Positions 25,462 through 34,812 of a stretch of DNA of 64,000 nt are shown piece after piece (the first letter of the stretch is position 1; the number at the start of each line of letters is the position of its first letter). Made by a program: the position numbers and the translations under genes. This DNA is from Micromonospora marina. GTDB taxonomy: Bacteria; Actinomycetota; Actinomycetes; Mycobacteriales; Micromonosporaceae. The notes under the pieces are model-generated. The model saw nothing but the letters and a program-made list of their open reading frames with translations, was not told where the DNA came from and ran no database searches. Location: contig NZ_FMCV01000002.1 in the NCBI RefSeq assembly GCF_900091565.1, positions 62,001 to 126,000 on the forward strand. The letters run 5' to 3'.

Positions 25462-26380
25462 GGCGCTTCAGGGCGTGCTTGACCGTCTGGGGAATGTAGT
25501 CGGGGCGCATGGTGTCGGACCAGGTGAAGCGGAGGATCCGCCAGCCGGCGTTGACCAGGCGGTTCTGTCGGAAGCGGTCCGCGTAGACGGCCTCGGGCGT
25601 CAGGTGCGGGGCTCGGCCGTCCGCCTCCGCGATCAGACGCGCCCCGCGCCATGCCAGGTCCCCGATGCCGAGCAGGTAGCCGTCGTCGTCCCGTACCGGC
25701 AGTTGCAGGACCTCCGGCGGCACGCCGCCGTCGACGCACCGGAGTCGGGCGCGGGTCTCCAGGGGTGACTGTGCCCGGCCGTCTGCCTCGGCCAGGTATT
25801 CCCGAGCGGCGACCGCCCCGCGGCGACCGGCGAGGTGCGCAAGCACCAGGGACATGTCTTTCTCGGCCAGGATGCCCTGGTTGAGTGCGGAGTCGAGGAC
25901 GCACACCGCCGGGTAGCGCCTCGCCCGCAGCAAAACGTCCGCAACGGTGCGCACCGGAGTCGTGACCGGTACGCCGTCGGCCCGGCACACGTCCGCGTCA
26001 CCGAGCGTCAACTGATGCACCGTCAGGCTGGGCTCCGCCCGACGCTGCACGTGCGGCCGGTGCGGCGGCACCGAGACGTGGATCGCGGCCGTCGGTGGAA
26101 GGCCGGCGATGCCGTGCAGCTCGGCGGCGGTGTCGAGTACGGCGACCGCACCCGGCCCGATGCTCGCGATCGCGGCGCGGATCATGGCCCGCCGGAATGA
26201 CACCGGCGCCGGCCCGGCCGGAGACGGCAGGTAGCAACCACGCGAGACGCGCGTCCATCGCCCGGACCGGACGAGGTACCGGATCTGCTCCCGGCCGACG
26301 CCCAGGCGCAACGCCTGCCCGGCCGTCACGAACCCGCCCTGTGTTGCGGCCAGCCGCGTCAGTTCGCCGAATTCACCCAC
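25457..26380 (-). CDS. AbiEi-type N-terminal domain plus DUF559 nuclease-like protein
   Basis: Protein of 307 aa. The N-terminus (LTRLAATQGGFVTAGQALRL, GVGREQIRYLVRSGRWTRVS) is the winged-helix domain seen in AbiEi antitoxins. The middle (TPVRTVADVLLRARRYPAVC) is the AbiEi C-terminal-like region. The C-terminus (ARLIAEADGRAPHLTP... NAGWRILRFTWSD) is DUF559, a PD-(D/E)xK-nuclease-like fold. No partner toxin gene is adjacent. Start is GTG 26380. The gene is bracketed by family B palindromes at 25401 and 26526, suggesting it moves or moved as a cassette. Confidence 0.8.
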   Translation of the reverse strand: MGEFGELTRLAATQGGFVTAGQALRLGVGREQIRYLVRSGRWTRVSRGCYLPSPAGPAPVSFRRAMIRAAIASIGPGAVAVLDTAAELHGIAGLPPTAAIHVSVPPHRPHVQRRAEPSLTVHQLTLGDADVCRADGVPVTTPVRTVADVLLRARRYPAVCVLDSALNQGILAEKDMSLVLAHLAGRRGAVAAREYLAEADGRAQSPLETRARLRCVDGGVPPEVLQLPVRDDDGYLLGIGDLAWRGARLIAEADGRAPHLTPEAVYADRFRQNRLVNAGWRILRFTWSDTMRPDYIPQTVKHALKRR

Positions 26381-26420
26381 ACGCGCAGGCTCCCCCGCGC
26401 CACCCCACAGCCGACGCCCC

Positions 26421-26441
26421 TGTGGACAACCTTGTGGATAA
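26421..26441. other. Two DnaA-box-like 9-mers
   Basis: TGTGGACAA (26421-26429) and TGTGGATAA (26433-26441) are the complements of TTGTCCACA and TTATCCACA, the actinobacterial and E. coli DnaA box forms, 12 bp apart. No dnaA/dnaN is near, so this is not evidence for oriC. Confidence 0.35.
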
Positions 26442-26491
26442 CCAAAGCCGCCCCCGCACCGCCTCCCAGCAACCACCCCCCGACCACCCCG

Positions 26492-26616
26492 CCCCCACCC
26501 CCCGCCCCACCCCCGACCACCCCGTTGATCAAGGAGTTTGTGTCCAGTTCGGCGTCGGATCCGGACACAAACTCCTTGATCAACGGGGTGGTCGGGGGTG
26601 GGGCGGGGGGTGGGGG
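26492..26616. repeat. Perfect 54-bp inverted repeat containing family B palindrome (copy 2)
   Basis: Left arm 26492-26545 and right arm 26563-26616 are exact complements around a 17-nt loop. The inner part is family B (GATCAAGGAGTTTGTGTCC). The outer part is C-rich on the left and G-rich on the right. It lies between the AbiEi/DUF559 start and the purA stop and could form a very stable hairpin or cruciform. Confidence 0.92.
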
Positions 26617-26664
26617 GTGGGGGGTGGGGGGTGGGGGGTGGGGGGTGGGGTGGGGTGGGGTGGG
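26605..26664 (+). repeat. TGGGGGG / TGGGG tandem array
   Basis: After the palindrome the plus strand is runs of four to six G separated by single T: about five TGGGGGG units, then TGGGG units, ending at the purA stop. It meets the simple G-quadruplex pattern several times over. On the purA transcript it would be a C-rich trailer. Confidence 0.88.
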
Positions 26665-28017
<1,353 letters not shown>

Positions 28018-28075
28018 CTAACAAGTAGTGACGGTGGGACCAGCAGGGGTTGGTCGGAAAGCAGGAGGCTCCTTC

Positions 28076-29074
28076 GTGTACGACGTGGTGCTGCTCACCC
28101 TCGGCTCGGAGCGGGACGCTCCCGGTGGTGGCTGCGGCAGCGGCGGCGCCTGCTGCGGCGGCGCGGACGACACCGCCGCCGACACCGGCGAGGAGCGCTG
28201 CGAGACGCCGCGCGTACCGGTGCTGGCCTGCACGGATGAGCTGACCGCCCGGGGCGCCCGGGTGACCACCGTGACCGCCCGGTCGGACGCCGAGATCGAC
28301 GAGGTGCTGGCCCGCCTCGACGGCCCGCCGCGTGCCGACGGCCTCACCTGGCCGGATTCCGACGGCAAGACCCGGCTGATCGTCGCCGCGGCGAGTGACG
28401 GTCAGTTGCGCGCCGTCCTGCGCCGGCTGGTGCGCCGGTACGCTCCGCCGCCGAGTCGCCGACCCGCGGACCTGGCCGGCAACCGTACGGTGCCCGACCT
28501 GCCCCCGGTGGGCGTACTCCCGCTCGATCCGGCCCGGTCCGGGGCGGCGCGGGACCTGGCCGCGCAGCTCGGGCTGCCCCGGGATCCGGCGGGTGTGGCC
28601 GCCGCGGTGCTGGACGGCACCGCCCGGCGGCTGGACCTGCTGCGTAACGACGGCGGCTCGGTGACGCTCGACGGTGCGCTGCTCGGCGCCGCCGACGACG
28701 CCGGCCGCCCGCTGCACTGGCGGGCCCGGGTCGAGGTCGACGGCACGGTGCTCAGTGACGGTTCCGAACCGATCACCGCATGCGCGATCGGCAACGCGGG
28801 CGGGTACGCGCGCCTGGGCGAGGTGGACCTGCTGGGCGGCCCGGATCCGGCCGACGGCCGGGTGACGGTGGGCGTCGCCGTACCAGTGGTGACCCGCTCG
28901 GCGTTGGGCCGGAAGAAGGTCCGGCTGGAGGTACGGCGGGCGCGGGGACGCGCGGTGGCGGTGGTGCCCCGCGACGAGAAGGTGCCCTTCCTCGACGACG
29001 GCGTCGAGGGCGAGCTGAGCCGCAAGCGCTCCTGGTGGACCGAGCCGGGTGCATGGGCGGTCTGGACGGGCTGA
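28076..29074 (+). CDS. Diacylglycerol-kinase-like protein, divergent
   Basis: Protein of 332 aa with a distant resemblance to DAGK/NAD-kinase-type catalytic folds. LIVAAASDGQLRAVLRRLV stands where GGDGT would be, then VGVLPLDPARSGAARDLAAQ..., PAGVAAAVLDGTARRLDLL, and CAIGNAGGYARLGEV. The GGDGT glycines are largely lost, so activity is doubtful. The N-terminus is Gly/Cys-rich (GGGCGSGGACCGG). Start GTG 28076, 7 nt after AGGAGG, is much better than upstream options. It is divergent from purA and followed by the MinD-like gene after 77 nt. Confidence 0.6.
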   Translation: MYDVVLLTLGSERDAPGGGCGSGGACCGGADDTAADTGEERCETPRVPVLACTDELTARGARVTTVTARSDAEIDEVLARLDGPPRADGLTWPDSDGKTRLIVAAASDGQLRAVLRRLVRRYAPPPSRRPADLAGNRTVPDLPPVGVLPLDPARSGAARDLAAQLGLPRDPAGVAAAVLDGTARRLDLLRNDGGSVTLDGALLGAADDAGRPLHWRARVEVDGTVLSDGSEPITACAIGNAGGYARLGEVDLLGGPDPADGRVTVGVAVPVVTRSALGRKKVRLEVRRARGRAVAVVPRDEKVPFLDDGVEGELSRKRSWWTEPGAWAVWTG

Positions 29075-29151
29075 CCTCGGTCGATCCCCGCCCGGCTCGC
29101 GACGCTGGCCGGACCGCCTATCCTCGGCGGAAGGAATGGGGAGGATCCGTG

Positions 29152-31164
29152 GTGCACGAGAACGACGACCGGGCCCACGTACCGGGCCGACCACAGGTGC
29201 CGCAGCGCGACGTCGAGCCGCTCTGGCCGCCGGAGGAGACCGACGCGACGGCGGCCACGATCCCGCCGTGGGCGTCGGTGCCCTGGCCGCTCCCGCAGGC
29301 CGACGCTCCCACGCCGGCGGCGGACGTTCCGGCGTCCCAGGCGCCGGCGGTCGACCTGGATCTGCCGTTCACGCTCGACCAGGCGTCGTCCGGCCCGTCA
29401 CCGGCGCGACCGGCGGCGTCCGGCTCACCCGTGGTGCCCGGAACACCCGTGCTGCCCGGCACACCGGCGATGGCCGGCTCGTCGGCCACGGCGCCCGTGA
29501 GCCCGCCCCCGTCCGCGTCGCACGCGGCTCCCGCCCCGACCACGCCCGCCACCGCCACCGGCACCGGCACCGGCACCACCGGACCGGATACTGCTGGCTC
29601 GGGTTCGGCCGGCTCGGGTGCCGTGAACGGCCGGGCCACCTCGCCGTGGGCCCAGCCGCCGCAGCGGGCCGGGTCGGACCCCGCCGACGCCACGGCTCCG
29701 CCGTCCGAGCCGGCGGGGGACGACGGCACCGCGTCCGGCCGCGCCACCGTGGCACCACCCCCGCCGCCTGACGCGCTCCCCACCGACGGCACCGCCGCAG
29801 GCCGCGCCACCGTGGCACCGCCCCCGCCGCCTGACGCGCTCCCCACCGACGGCATCCCCTCCGGCTGGGCCACTGTCGCCGGCACACCGGCCCAGCCCTC
29901 GCCGGTATCCGGCACGGGACCGGCCGGGCCGGGCGCGCCCGAGCAGATGCCCCGCCTCGGGCCGTTCCCGCCGTCGCCGGGCGTACCTACGCAGCAGTCC
30001 CCGTACGGCAACGGCCACCCGCCGCCCGGCTGGACGCCGCAACCCGGCCAGACCGGGTACCAACCGCAGCCCGGTCAGCCCGGCTGGTACCCGCCGCCCG
30101 GCTGGACGCCCCAGGCCGGGGCGCCGCAGCCCGGCGGCCCGCTGCCCCCGCAGGCACCGCTGTCCGGCCCGGTGGTGCCCCCGCCGCCGCAGCCCGGAGC
30201 GCCCCACCCGGAACAGGGCTGGATGCCGCAGCAGGCGGTACCCCCGACCGCCGAGGACTTCGCCCGCCGCCGCCAGGCCCGGCCGGTCGACCCGGTGGCC
30301 ACCATGGGCGTACGCGCGGTGGTCAACAGGATCGGGCTGGTCCGGCTCGCGCCCGGGCGGCACGAGCAGGAGATGAAGCGCGACATCGAGATGGTCCGCC
30401 GCAACTTCGGCGGCCTGCGCCAGGTGACGGTGGTCAACCCGAAGGGCGGCGCCGGCAAGACGGTGGCGATCCTGCTGCTCGCCATGACGTTCGGCCAGAA
30501 GCGCGGTGGATACGTGCTGGCCTGGGACAACAACGAGACCCAGGGCACCCTCGGCATGCGGGCCCAGCAGGACTTCCACGCCCGTACGGTGCGGGACATG
30601 CTGCGCGACCTGACCCAGTTCCAGGGCCCGCACGGCCGGGTGGGTGACCTGTCGCAGTACGTCCGCTCGCAGGGCGAGGGCATGTTCGACGTGCTGGCCT
30701 CGGACGAGTCCGCGACCGGCGGCGAGATGCTCACCGCCGCCGCGTTCGCGGAGATCCGTGAAGTGGTCAGCCGCTTCTACAAGCTGATCTTCGTGGACAC
30801 CGGGAACAACGTCCGGGCGCAGAACTGGCAGGCCGCGATGGACGCCACCGACCAGCTCGTGGTGACCATGTCGGCCCGTAACGACTCGGCCGAGACCGCC
30901 GCCCGGATGCTCGACCACCTGGAGCAGAGCGGTCGGCAGCGGCTGGTCCGGCAGGCGGTCACAGTGGTCTCGATGCCGCCGTCGCGCAAGGAGATCGACC
31001 TGCCCGCGATCCAGGCCCACTTCGCGGCGCGGACCCGGGCGGTGCTGCTGGCGCCGTACGAGCGGCTCATCGACACCGGCGAGCCGCTGCGGTACGGGCA
31101 GCTCTCCTCCGCCACCCGCGACGCCTGGCTGAAGATCGCCGCGTCGGTGGCGGAAGGGCTGTAG
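29152..31164 (+). CDS. MinD/ParA-like ATPase with long Pro-rich N-terminus
   Basis: Protein of 670 aa. Residues 1-375 are Pro/Ala/Thr-rich and probably disordered, including two 21-residue tandem repeats (GRATVAPPPPPDALPTDG) and PPPGWTPQPGQ-type repeats. The C-terminal part is a deviant-Walker ATPase: VVNPKGGAGKTVAILLLAMT (about residue 430), YVLAWDNNETQGTLG, and FYKLIFVDTGNNVRAQNW. It lacks membrane helices. The layout is like EspI/MinD-like ATPases linked to type VII secretion or to surface partitioning, but no ESX gene is nearby. Start GTG 29152, 7 nt after GGGGAGG; GTG 29149 is adjacent. Confidence 0.82.
   Translation: MHENDDRAHVPGRPQVPQRDVEPLWPPEETDATAATIPPWASVPWPLPQADAPTPAADVPASQAPAVDLDLPFTLDQASSGPSPARPAASGSPVVPGTPVLPGTPAMAGSSATAPVSPPPSASHAAPAPTTPATATGTGTGTTGPDTAGSGSAGSGAVNGRATSPWAQPPQRAGSDPADATAPPSEPAGDDGTASGRATVAPPPPPDALPTDGTAAGRATVAPPPPPDALPTDGIPSGWATVAGTPAQPSPVSGTGPAGPGAPEQMPRLGPFPPSPGVPTQQSPYGNGHPPPGWTPQPGQTGYQPQPGQPGWYPPPGWTPQAGAPQPGGPLPPQAPLSGPVVPPPPQPGAPHPEQGWMPQQAVPPTAEDFARRRQARPVDPVATMGVRAVVNRIGLVRLAPGRHEQEMKRDIEMVRRNFGGLRQVTVVNPKGGAGKTVAILLLAMTFGQKRGGYVLAWDNNETQGTLGMRAQQDFHARTVRDMLRDLTQFQGPHGRVGDLSQYVRSQGEGMFDVLASDESATGGEMLTAAAFAEIREVVSRFYKLIFVDTGNNVRAQNWQAAMDATDQLVVTMSARNDSAETAARMLDHLEQSGRQRLVRQAVTVVSMPPSRKEIDLPAIQAHFAARTRAVLLAPYERLIDTGEPLRYGQLSSATRDAWLKIAASVAEGL
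29725..29850 (+). repeat. 63-bp tandem repeat (2 copies) in the MinD-like gene
   Basis: Units 29725-29787 and 29788-29850 differ at only a few bases; a partial third unit starts GGCATCCCC. They encode 21-aa Pro-rich repeats. Confidence 0.85.
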
Positions 31165-31171
31165 GACGGGC

Positions 31172-31207
31172 GCGACGGCCGGCACCCGGGTCGGGACCGG
31201 CCGTCGC
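31172..31207. terminator. Terminator between MinD-like gene and DUF3151 gene
   Basis: GCGACGGCCGG (31172-31182) pairs perfectly with CCGGCCGTCGC (31197-31207). It lies in the 51-bp gap between convergent stops. Confidence 0.75.
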
Positions 31208-31215
31208 GGCAGTGG

Positions 31216-31644
31216 TCAGTCGCTGGAGAGCGCGTCTCCGGCGGCCGGGTCGCAGTCGCGGAGGAACTGGGCGCACCGGGCCGCCTCGTCCGCCTCGCCG
31301 ATCTCTCCCGCGGCGCGGGACAGCACGTAGAGGCAGCGGAGGAAGCCCCGGTTCGGCGTGTGCGCCCAGGGCACCGGGCCGTGGCCCTTCCAGCCGCTGC
31401 GGCGCAGCTGGTCGAGGCCCCGGTGGTAGCCGGTGCGGGCGTACGCGTACGCCGTGACGACCTGACCCGCGGTGAGCGCGCGGCCGGCCAGCGCGGCCCA
31501 GGCCGCACTGTAGGTCGGGAATCGGGCCGCGACCTCGGCGTACGCCTCGTCGGTGCCCTGCTCGGCCGCCGCCGCCAGCGCGGCGTCGGCCTCCTCGTGG
31601 ACCGGGAGCAGGGTGGCCGGTGGCTCAGGCAACAGGTTCTGCAT
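31216..31644 (-). CDS. DUF3151 family protein
   Basis: Conserved actinobacterial protein of 142 aa with unknown function. The DUF3151 core is visible in AAWAALAGRALTAGQVVTAY, YARTGYHRGLDQLRRSGWKG, and HTPNRGFLRCLYVLSRAAG, a helical, TPR-like arrangement. I use ATG 31644 (MQNLLPEPPATLLP); a TTG at 31656 is possible. Its position between purA and fba matches that of Rv0360c in M. tuberculosis. Confidence 0.85.
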   Translation of the reverse strand: MQNLLPEPPATLLPVHEEADAALAAAAEQGTDEAYAEVAARFPTYSAAWAALAGRALTAGQVVTAYAYARTGYHRGLDQLRRSGWKGHGPVPWAHTPNRGFLRCLYVLSRAAGEIGEADEAARCAQFLRDCDPAAGDALSSD

Positions 31645-31822
31645 CGCCCCATTCAACCCGCTTCGCCCTCGGGTACGCGAGGGGCCTCGCCCGAACGGTT
31701 GGCTGAACGGCTGAGGGTTTCGTCACGCCTGCGGCGGGAGCACACGTACCCGCGGCCCATGCCGCCGCCGTGGTTCTTGCACTACAAATACAGATCCGGA
31801 GCCTCCCCAGGACCCGGTTACG

Positions 31823-31855
31823 CAGGAGCCCGGCGGCGTGCCCGCCGGGCTCCTG
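31823..31855 (+). terminator. Hairpin upstream of LOG-family gene
   Basis: A perfect 14-bp stem, CAGGAGCCCGGCGG (31823-31836) with 31842-31855, is followed by TCGTT, 52 bp before the LOG gene. It looks like an intrinsic terminator but no gene ends there on the plus strand, so it may be a leader attenuator or end an unseen short RNA. Confidence 0.5.
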
Positions 31856-31906
31856 TCGTTCTCGCCCCCGGTTTCGGCACTTGCCGTGCGGGGGCAGGAT
31901 GACCTG

Positions 31907-33118
31907 GTGCCGACCCCACCACCCGCGGACGTCATCGAGCCGCACGCCCCCCACGTCAACGAGATCGAGACCCGCACCGCGTTCGAGCAGCGGCTGGCCG
32001 GGGGAACCCTGGCCGGTCTGACCGTGCAGGGCCTGCGCCTCGACCTCGACCCGGTTCCCGACCTGCGCGACATCGACGTCACCGGCACCCTCTTCGTGGG
32101 CTGCCGCTTCGCCGGTCGTGAGGTGGGCGCGGACCTGGTCCGCCGGGGCGCCAACGTGGTCCCGCCGTTCTCCGGGCTGCCCTACCCGACCCAGCCGTCG
32201 CACCTCTACACCGCTGACGAACTGGCCGCCGGGTTCACCGAGGGCGGGTTCACCGAGATGTACGACACCCGGGTGTACGCGCACTTCCGAGCGCACGGCG
32301 GCGCGCTGCCGGACGTACGCGAGGCGCTCGGGCAGCGACTGCACGACCACGGCGTGGACAACGCCCTGGCCGACGCCACCCGGGCGTGGCTGGCCACGCA
32401 CGGGCCGCAGTCGGTGGTGGGCGTGATGGGCGGGCACGCGGTGCCGCGCGGCAGCGTCGCGTACCGGATGGCCGCGGTGCTGGGCTGGGAGCTGGCACGG
32501 GCCGACCGCCTGGTGGTGACCGGCGGCGGTCCGGGCGTGATGGAGGCGGCGAACCTCGGCGCGTTCCTCGCGGCCTGGCCGGCCGAGGAGCTGTCCGCCG
32601 CGATCGACGTGCTCGCCGTCGCGCCGGACTTCACCGACCACGACCGGTACACGGCGGCGGCGCTGGCGGTGCGCAAGCGGTACGCGGACGGCCCGTCGCT
32701 GCCCTCGCCCCGCCCGTCGGCGCCCGGCACCGACTGGGCCCGGTCCGGCGGGCTGGCCATCCCGACCTGGCTGTACGGCCACGAGCCGGCGAACCTGTTC
32801 GCGGGCCGGATCGCGAAGTACTTCTCCAACGCCATCCGGGAGGACACGATCCTGCGGCTGGCCCGGGGCGGGATCGTGTTCGCGCCCGGCCGGGCCGGCA
32901 CCGTGCAGGAGGTGTTCCAGGCGGCCACCAAGACGTTCTACGGCACCGACGGGGCGAGTGGGGCGTACGTCTTCCTGGACCGCACGTACTGGACCACCGA
33001 GCTGCCGGTGGAGTCGCTGCTGCGCCCGCTGTTCGCCGCGTCCCCGTTCGGCGACCTGTCGCACACGATCCACCTGACCGACGACGTCCACGAGGCCGTC
33101 ACGCTGCTGGTGCGGTGA
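31907..33118 (+). CDS. LOG-family protein (Rossmann, lysine-decarboxylase-like)
   Basis: Protein of 403 aa, larger than plant-type LOG phosphoribohydrolases. It carries LVVTGGGPGVMEAANLGA and the family's second motif in the variant form GIVFAPGRAGTVQEVFQAAT. Residues 1-150 form an extra N-terminal region (VQGLRLDLDPVPDLRDIDVT) seen in large bacterial LOG relatives. It may act on nucleoside monophosphates; the substrate is not shown. The start chosen is GTG 31907; GTG 31886 is an alternative. Its TGA directly abuts a family A element. Confidence 0.78.
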   Translation: MPTPPPADVIEPHAPHVNEIETRTAFEQRLAGGTLAGLTVQGLRLDLDPVPDLRDIDVTGTLFVGCRFAGREVGADLVRRGANVVPPFSGLPYPTQPSHLYTADELAAGFTEGGFTEMYDTRVYAHFRAHGGALPDVREALGQRLHDHGVDNALADATRAWLATHGPQSVVGVMGGHAVPRGSVAYRMAAVLGWELARADRLVVTGGGPGVMEAANLGAFLAAWPAEELSAAIDVLAVAPDFTDHDRYTAAALAVRKRYADGPSLPSPRPSAPGTDWARSGGLAIPTWLYGHEPANLFAGRIAKYFSNAIREDTILRLARGGIVFAPGRAGTVQEVFQAATKTFYGTDGASGAYVFLDRTYWTTELPVESLLRPLFAASPFGDLSHTIHLTDDVHEAVTLLVR

Positions 33119-33200
33119 AGGAAGGGCCCCTTATTAACGCCTGCGGTAGAGGAAGGGCCCCTTGTTAACAGCGAGCTGTTAACAAGGGGCCCTTCCTTAC
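33118..33200. repeat. Family A element, three units, with 23-bp hairpin
   Basis: Two direct units (from 33120 and 33151, 31-bp period) are followed by a third in reverse. Units 2 and 3 form a perfect 23-bp stem, 33150-33172 with 33175-33197, around the 2-nt loop GA (GTTAACAGC-GA-GCTGTTAAC). It fills the gap between the convergent LOG and fba stops and probably ends both transcripts. Confidence 0.92.
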
Positions 33201-33210
33201 ACGCGGGGTG

Positions 33211-34233
33211 TCACTTCATGGTGGTGCCGGTGGAGCGCAGGTGCTCGCAGGCCTCGACCACGCGGGCGGCCATGCCGGCCTCGGCGGCCTTGCCCCAGAC
33301 GCGCGGGTCGTACATCTTCTTGTTGCCGACCTCGCCGTCGACCTTCAGCACGCCGTCGTAGTTGCGGAACATGTGGTCCGCGACCGGGCGGGTGAAGGTG
33401 TACTGGGTGTCGGTGTCGATGTTCATCTTCACCACGCCGTAGTCGAGCGCCTCCCGGATCTCCGAGAGCAGCGAGCCGGAGCCGCCGTGGAAGACCAGGC
33501 TGAGCGGCTTGTCCTTGCCGTACTTGGCGCCGACCGCGTCCTGGATCTGCTTGAGCACCTCGGGACGGAGCTTGACGTTGCCCGGCTTGTAGACGCCGTG
33601 CACGTTGCCGAAGGTGAGCGCCGCCATGTAGCGGCCCTTCTCACCCAGGCCGAGCGCGTCGACCATGGCCAGGCCGTCGTCGACGGTGGTGTAGAGCTTG
33701 TCGTTGATGGCGTTCTCGACGCCGTCCTCCTCGCCGCCGACGACGCCGACCTCGATCTCCAGGACGATCTTGCCCTTGGCGGCCTCGGTCAGCAGCTGCT
33801 CGGCGATCTCCAGGTTCTCCGCCACCGGCACGGCCGAGCCGTCCCACATGTGCGACTGGAACAGCGGCTCCTGGCCGGCCTTGACGCGCTCCTGCGAGAT
33901 GGTCATCAGCGGCCGGACGAACTTGTCCAGCTTGTCCTTCGGGCAGTGGTCGGTGTGCAGCGCGATGTTGACCGGGTACTTCTTGGCGACCTCGTGGGCG
34001 TACGCGGCGAACGCCACCGCGCCGGTCACCATGTCCTTCACGGACGGCCCGGACAGGTACTCCGCGCCACCGGTGGAGACCTGGATGATGCCGTCGCTCT
34101 CCGCGTCGGCGAAGCCCTTGAGCGCCGCGTTCAGCGTCTGCGAGGAGGTCACGTTGATCGCGGGGTACGCGTACCGGCCGGCCTTGGCCCGGTCCAGCAT
34201 CTCCGCGTAAGCCTCGGGGGAAGCGATGGGCAT
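33211..34233 (-). CDS. fba: Class II fructose-bisphosphate aldolase
   Basis: Zinc-dependent aldolase of glycolysis/gluconeogenesis, 340 aa, like long-type Fba of actinobacteria. The zinc site and active site are visible: ALHTDHCPKDKLDK, EIEVGVVGGEEDGVENA, GNVHGVYKPGN and SLVFHGGSGS, and VKMNIDTDTQYTFTRPVADH. The start is ATG 34233. The 195 bp upstream (34234-34428) hold its promoter and nothing else I can identify. Confidence 0.97.
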   Translation of the reverse strand: MPIASPEAYAEMLDRAKAGRYAYPAINVTSSQTLNAALKGFADAESDGIIQVSTGGAEYLSGPSVKDMVTGAVAFAAYAHEVAKKYPVNIALHTDHCPKDKLDKFVRPLMTISQERVKAGQEPLFQSHMWDGSAVPVAENLEIAEQLLTEAAKGKIVLEIEVGVVGGEEDGVENAINDKLYTTVDDGLAMVDALGLGEKGRYMAALTFGNVHGVYKPGNVKLRPEVLKQIQDAVGAKYGKDKPLSLVFHGGSGSLLSEIREALDYGVVKMNIDTDTQYTFTRPVADHMFRNYDGVLKVDGEVGNKKMYDPRVWGKAAEAGMAARVVEACEHLRSTGTTMK

Positions 34234-34428
34234 GTCGAACGCTCCTTACTTACCGCTCTCGGCCGTGCAGGCCGCTGTCTTCCATGGAGGGCGGTCGTTC
34301 CGGCCCCGGATCTTCCCCGGAGCCGACCGTTCCGGCCGCTGACGTCCACGGGTGCGCCGGACCGCGCTGTCCACCGCGGGCAGTATCCCGCAGGAGCGCG
34401 AGCGGGGCACAACCGGCCCGGACGCCGC

Positions 34429-34812
34429 TCACCGATTCTCCAGCCGGTCCGGTACGACGACGCTGATCAGCCAGCTCACCACCGCGACCACGATGGCGCC
34501 CCAGAACGCGGCCCAGAAGCCGTCCACGTGGAACGGAAGCTTCAGCACCCCGGCGATCCAGTCGGTCAGCAGGAACAGCAGCGCGTTCACCACGAGCGCG
34601 AACAGGCCGAGCGTGAGCAGGTAGAACACGCAGCCGAACACCTTGATGAGCGGCTTGAGCACCGCGTTGACCACACCGAAGACCAGAGCCACCACGATCA
34701 GGGTGAGCACGGTGCTGCCGGTGTTGCGGCCGCTCACCTCCACCCCGGGCACGATCAGCGTCGCGATCCACAACGCGACCGCGGTGATCCCGAGTCGGAT
34801 CAGGAAGCCCAT
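34429..34812 (-). CDS. Phage-holin-4_2-type small membrane protein
   Basis: Membrane protein of 127 aa with four predicted helices: FLIRLGITAVALWIATLIVP, VLTLIVVALVFGVVNAVLKP, FYLLTLGLFALVVNALLFLL, and AAFWGAIVVAVVSWLISVVV. The GVVNAVLKP.IK motif is typical of the Phage_holin_4_2 family. It is found on ordinary chromosomes and is not evidence of a prophage. Start ATG 34812 has AGGA 9 nt upstream. Confidence 0.82.
   Translation of the reverse strand: MGFLIRLGITAVALWIATLIVPGVEVSGRNTGSTVLTLIVVALVFGVVNAVLKPLIKVFGCVFYLLTLGLFALVVNALLFLLTDWIAGVLKLPFHVDGFWAAFWGAIVVAVVSWLISVVVPDRLENR

Noticed and set aside
25457..26380. A full type IV toxin-antitoxin (AbiEi/AbiEii) system
   Set aside because: No AbiEii nucleotidyltransferase gene is adjacent; the DUF559 fusion proteins are usually single genes.
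26421..26441. Replication origin
   Set aside because: Only two DnaA-like boxes and no dnaA, dnaN or AT-rich unwinding region.
33118..33200. CRISPR array from the evenly spaced GGAAGGGCCCCTT units
   Set aside because: Only two or three units, the 'spacers' are conserved between loci, and no cas genes are present. It is a dispersed palindromic element.
34429..34812. Prophage remnant based on the holin-like protein
   Set aside because: The family is a common chromosomal membrane protein in actinobacteria, and no other phage gene is near.
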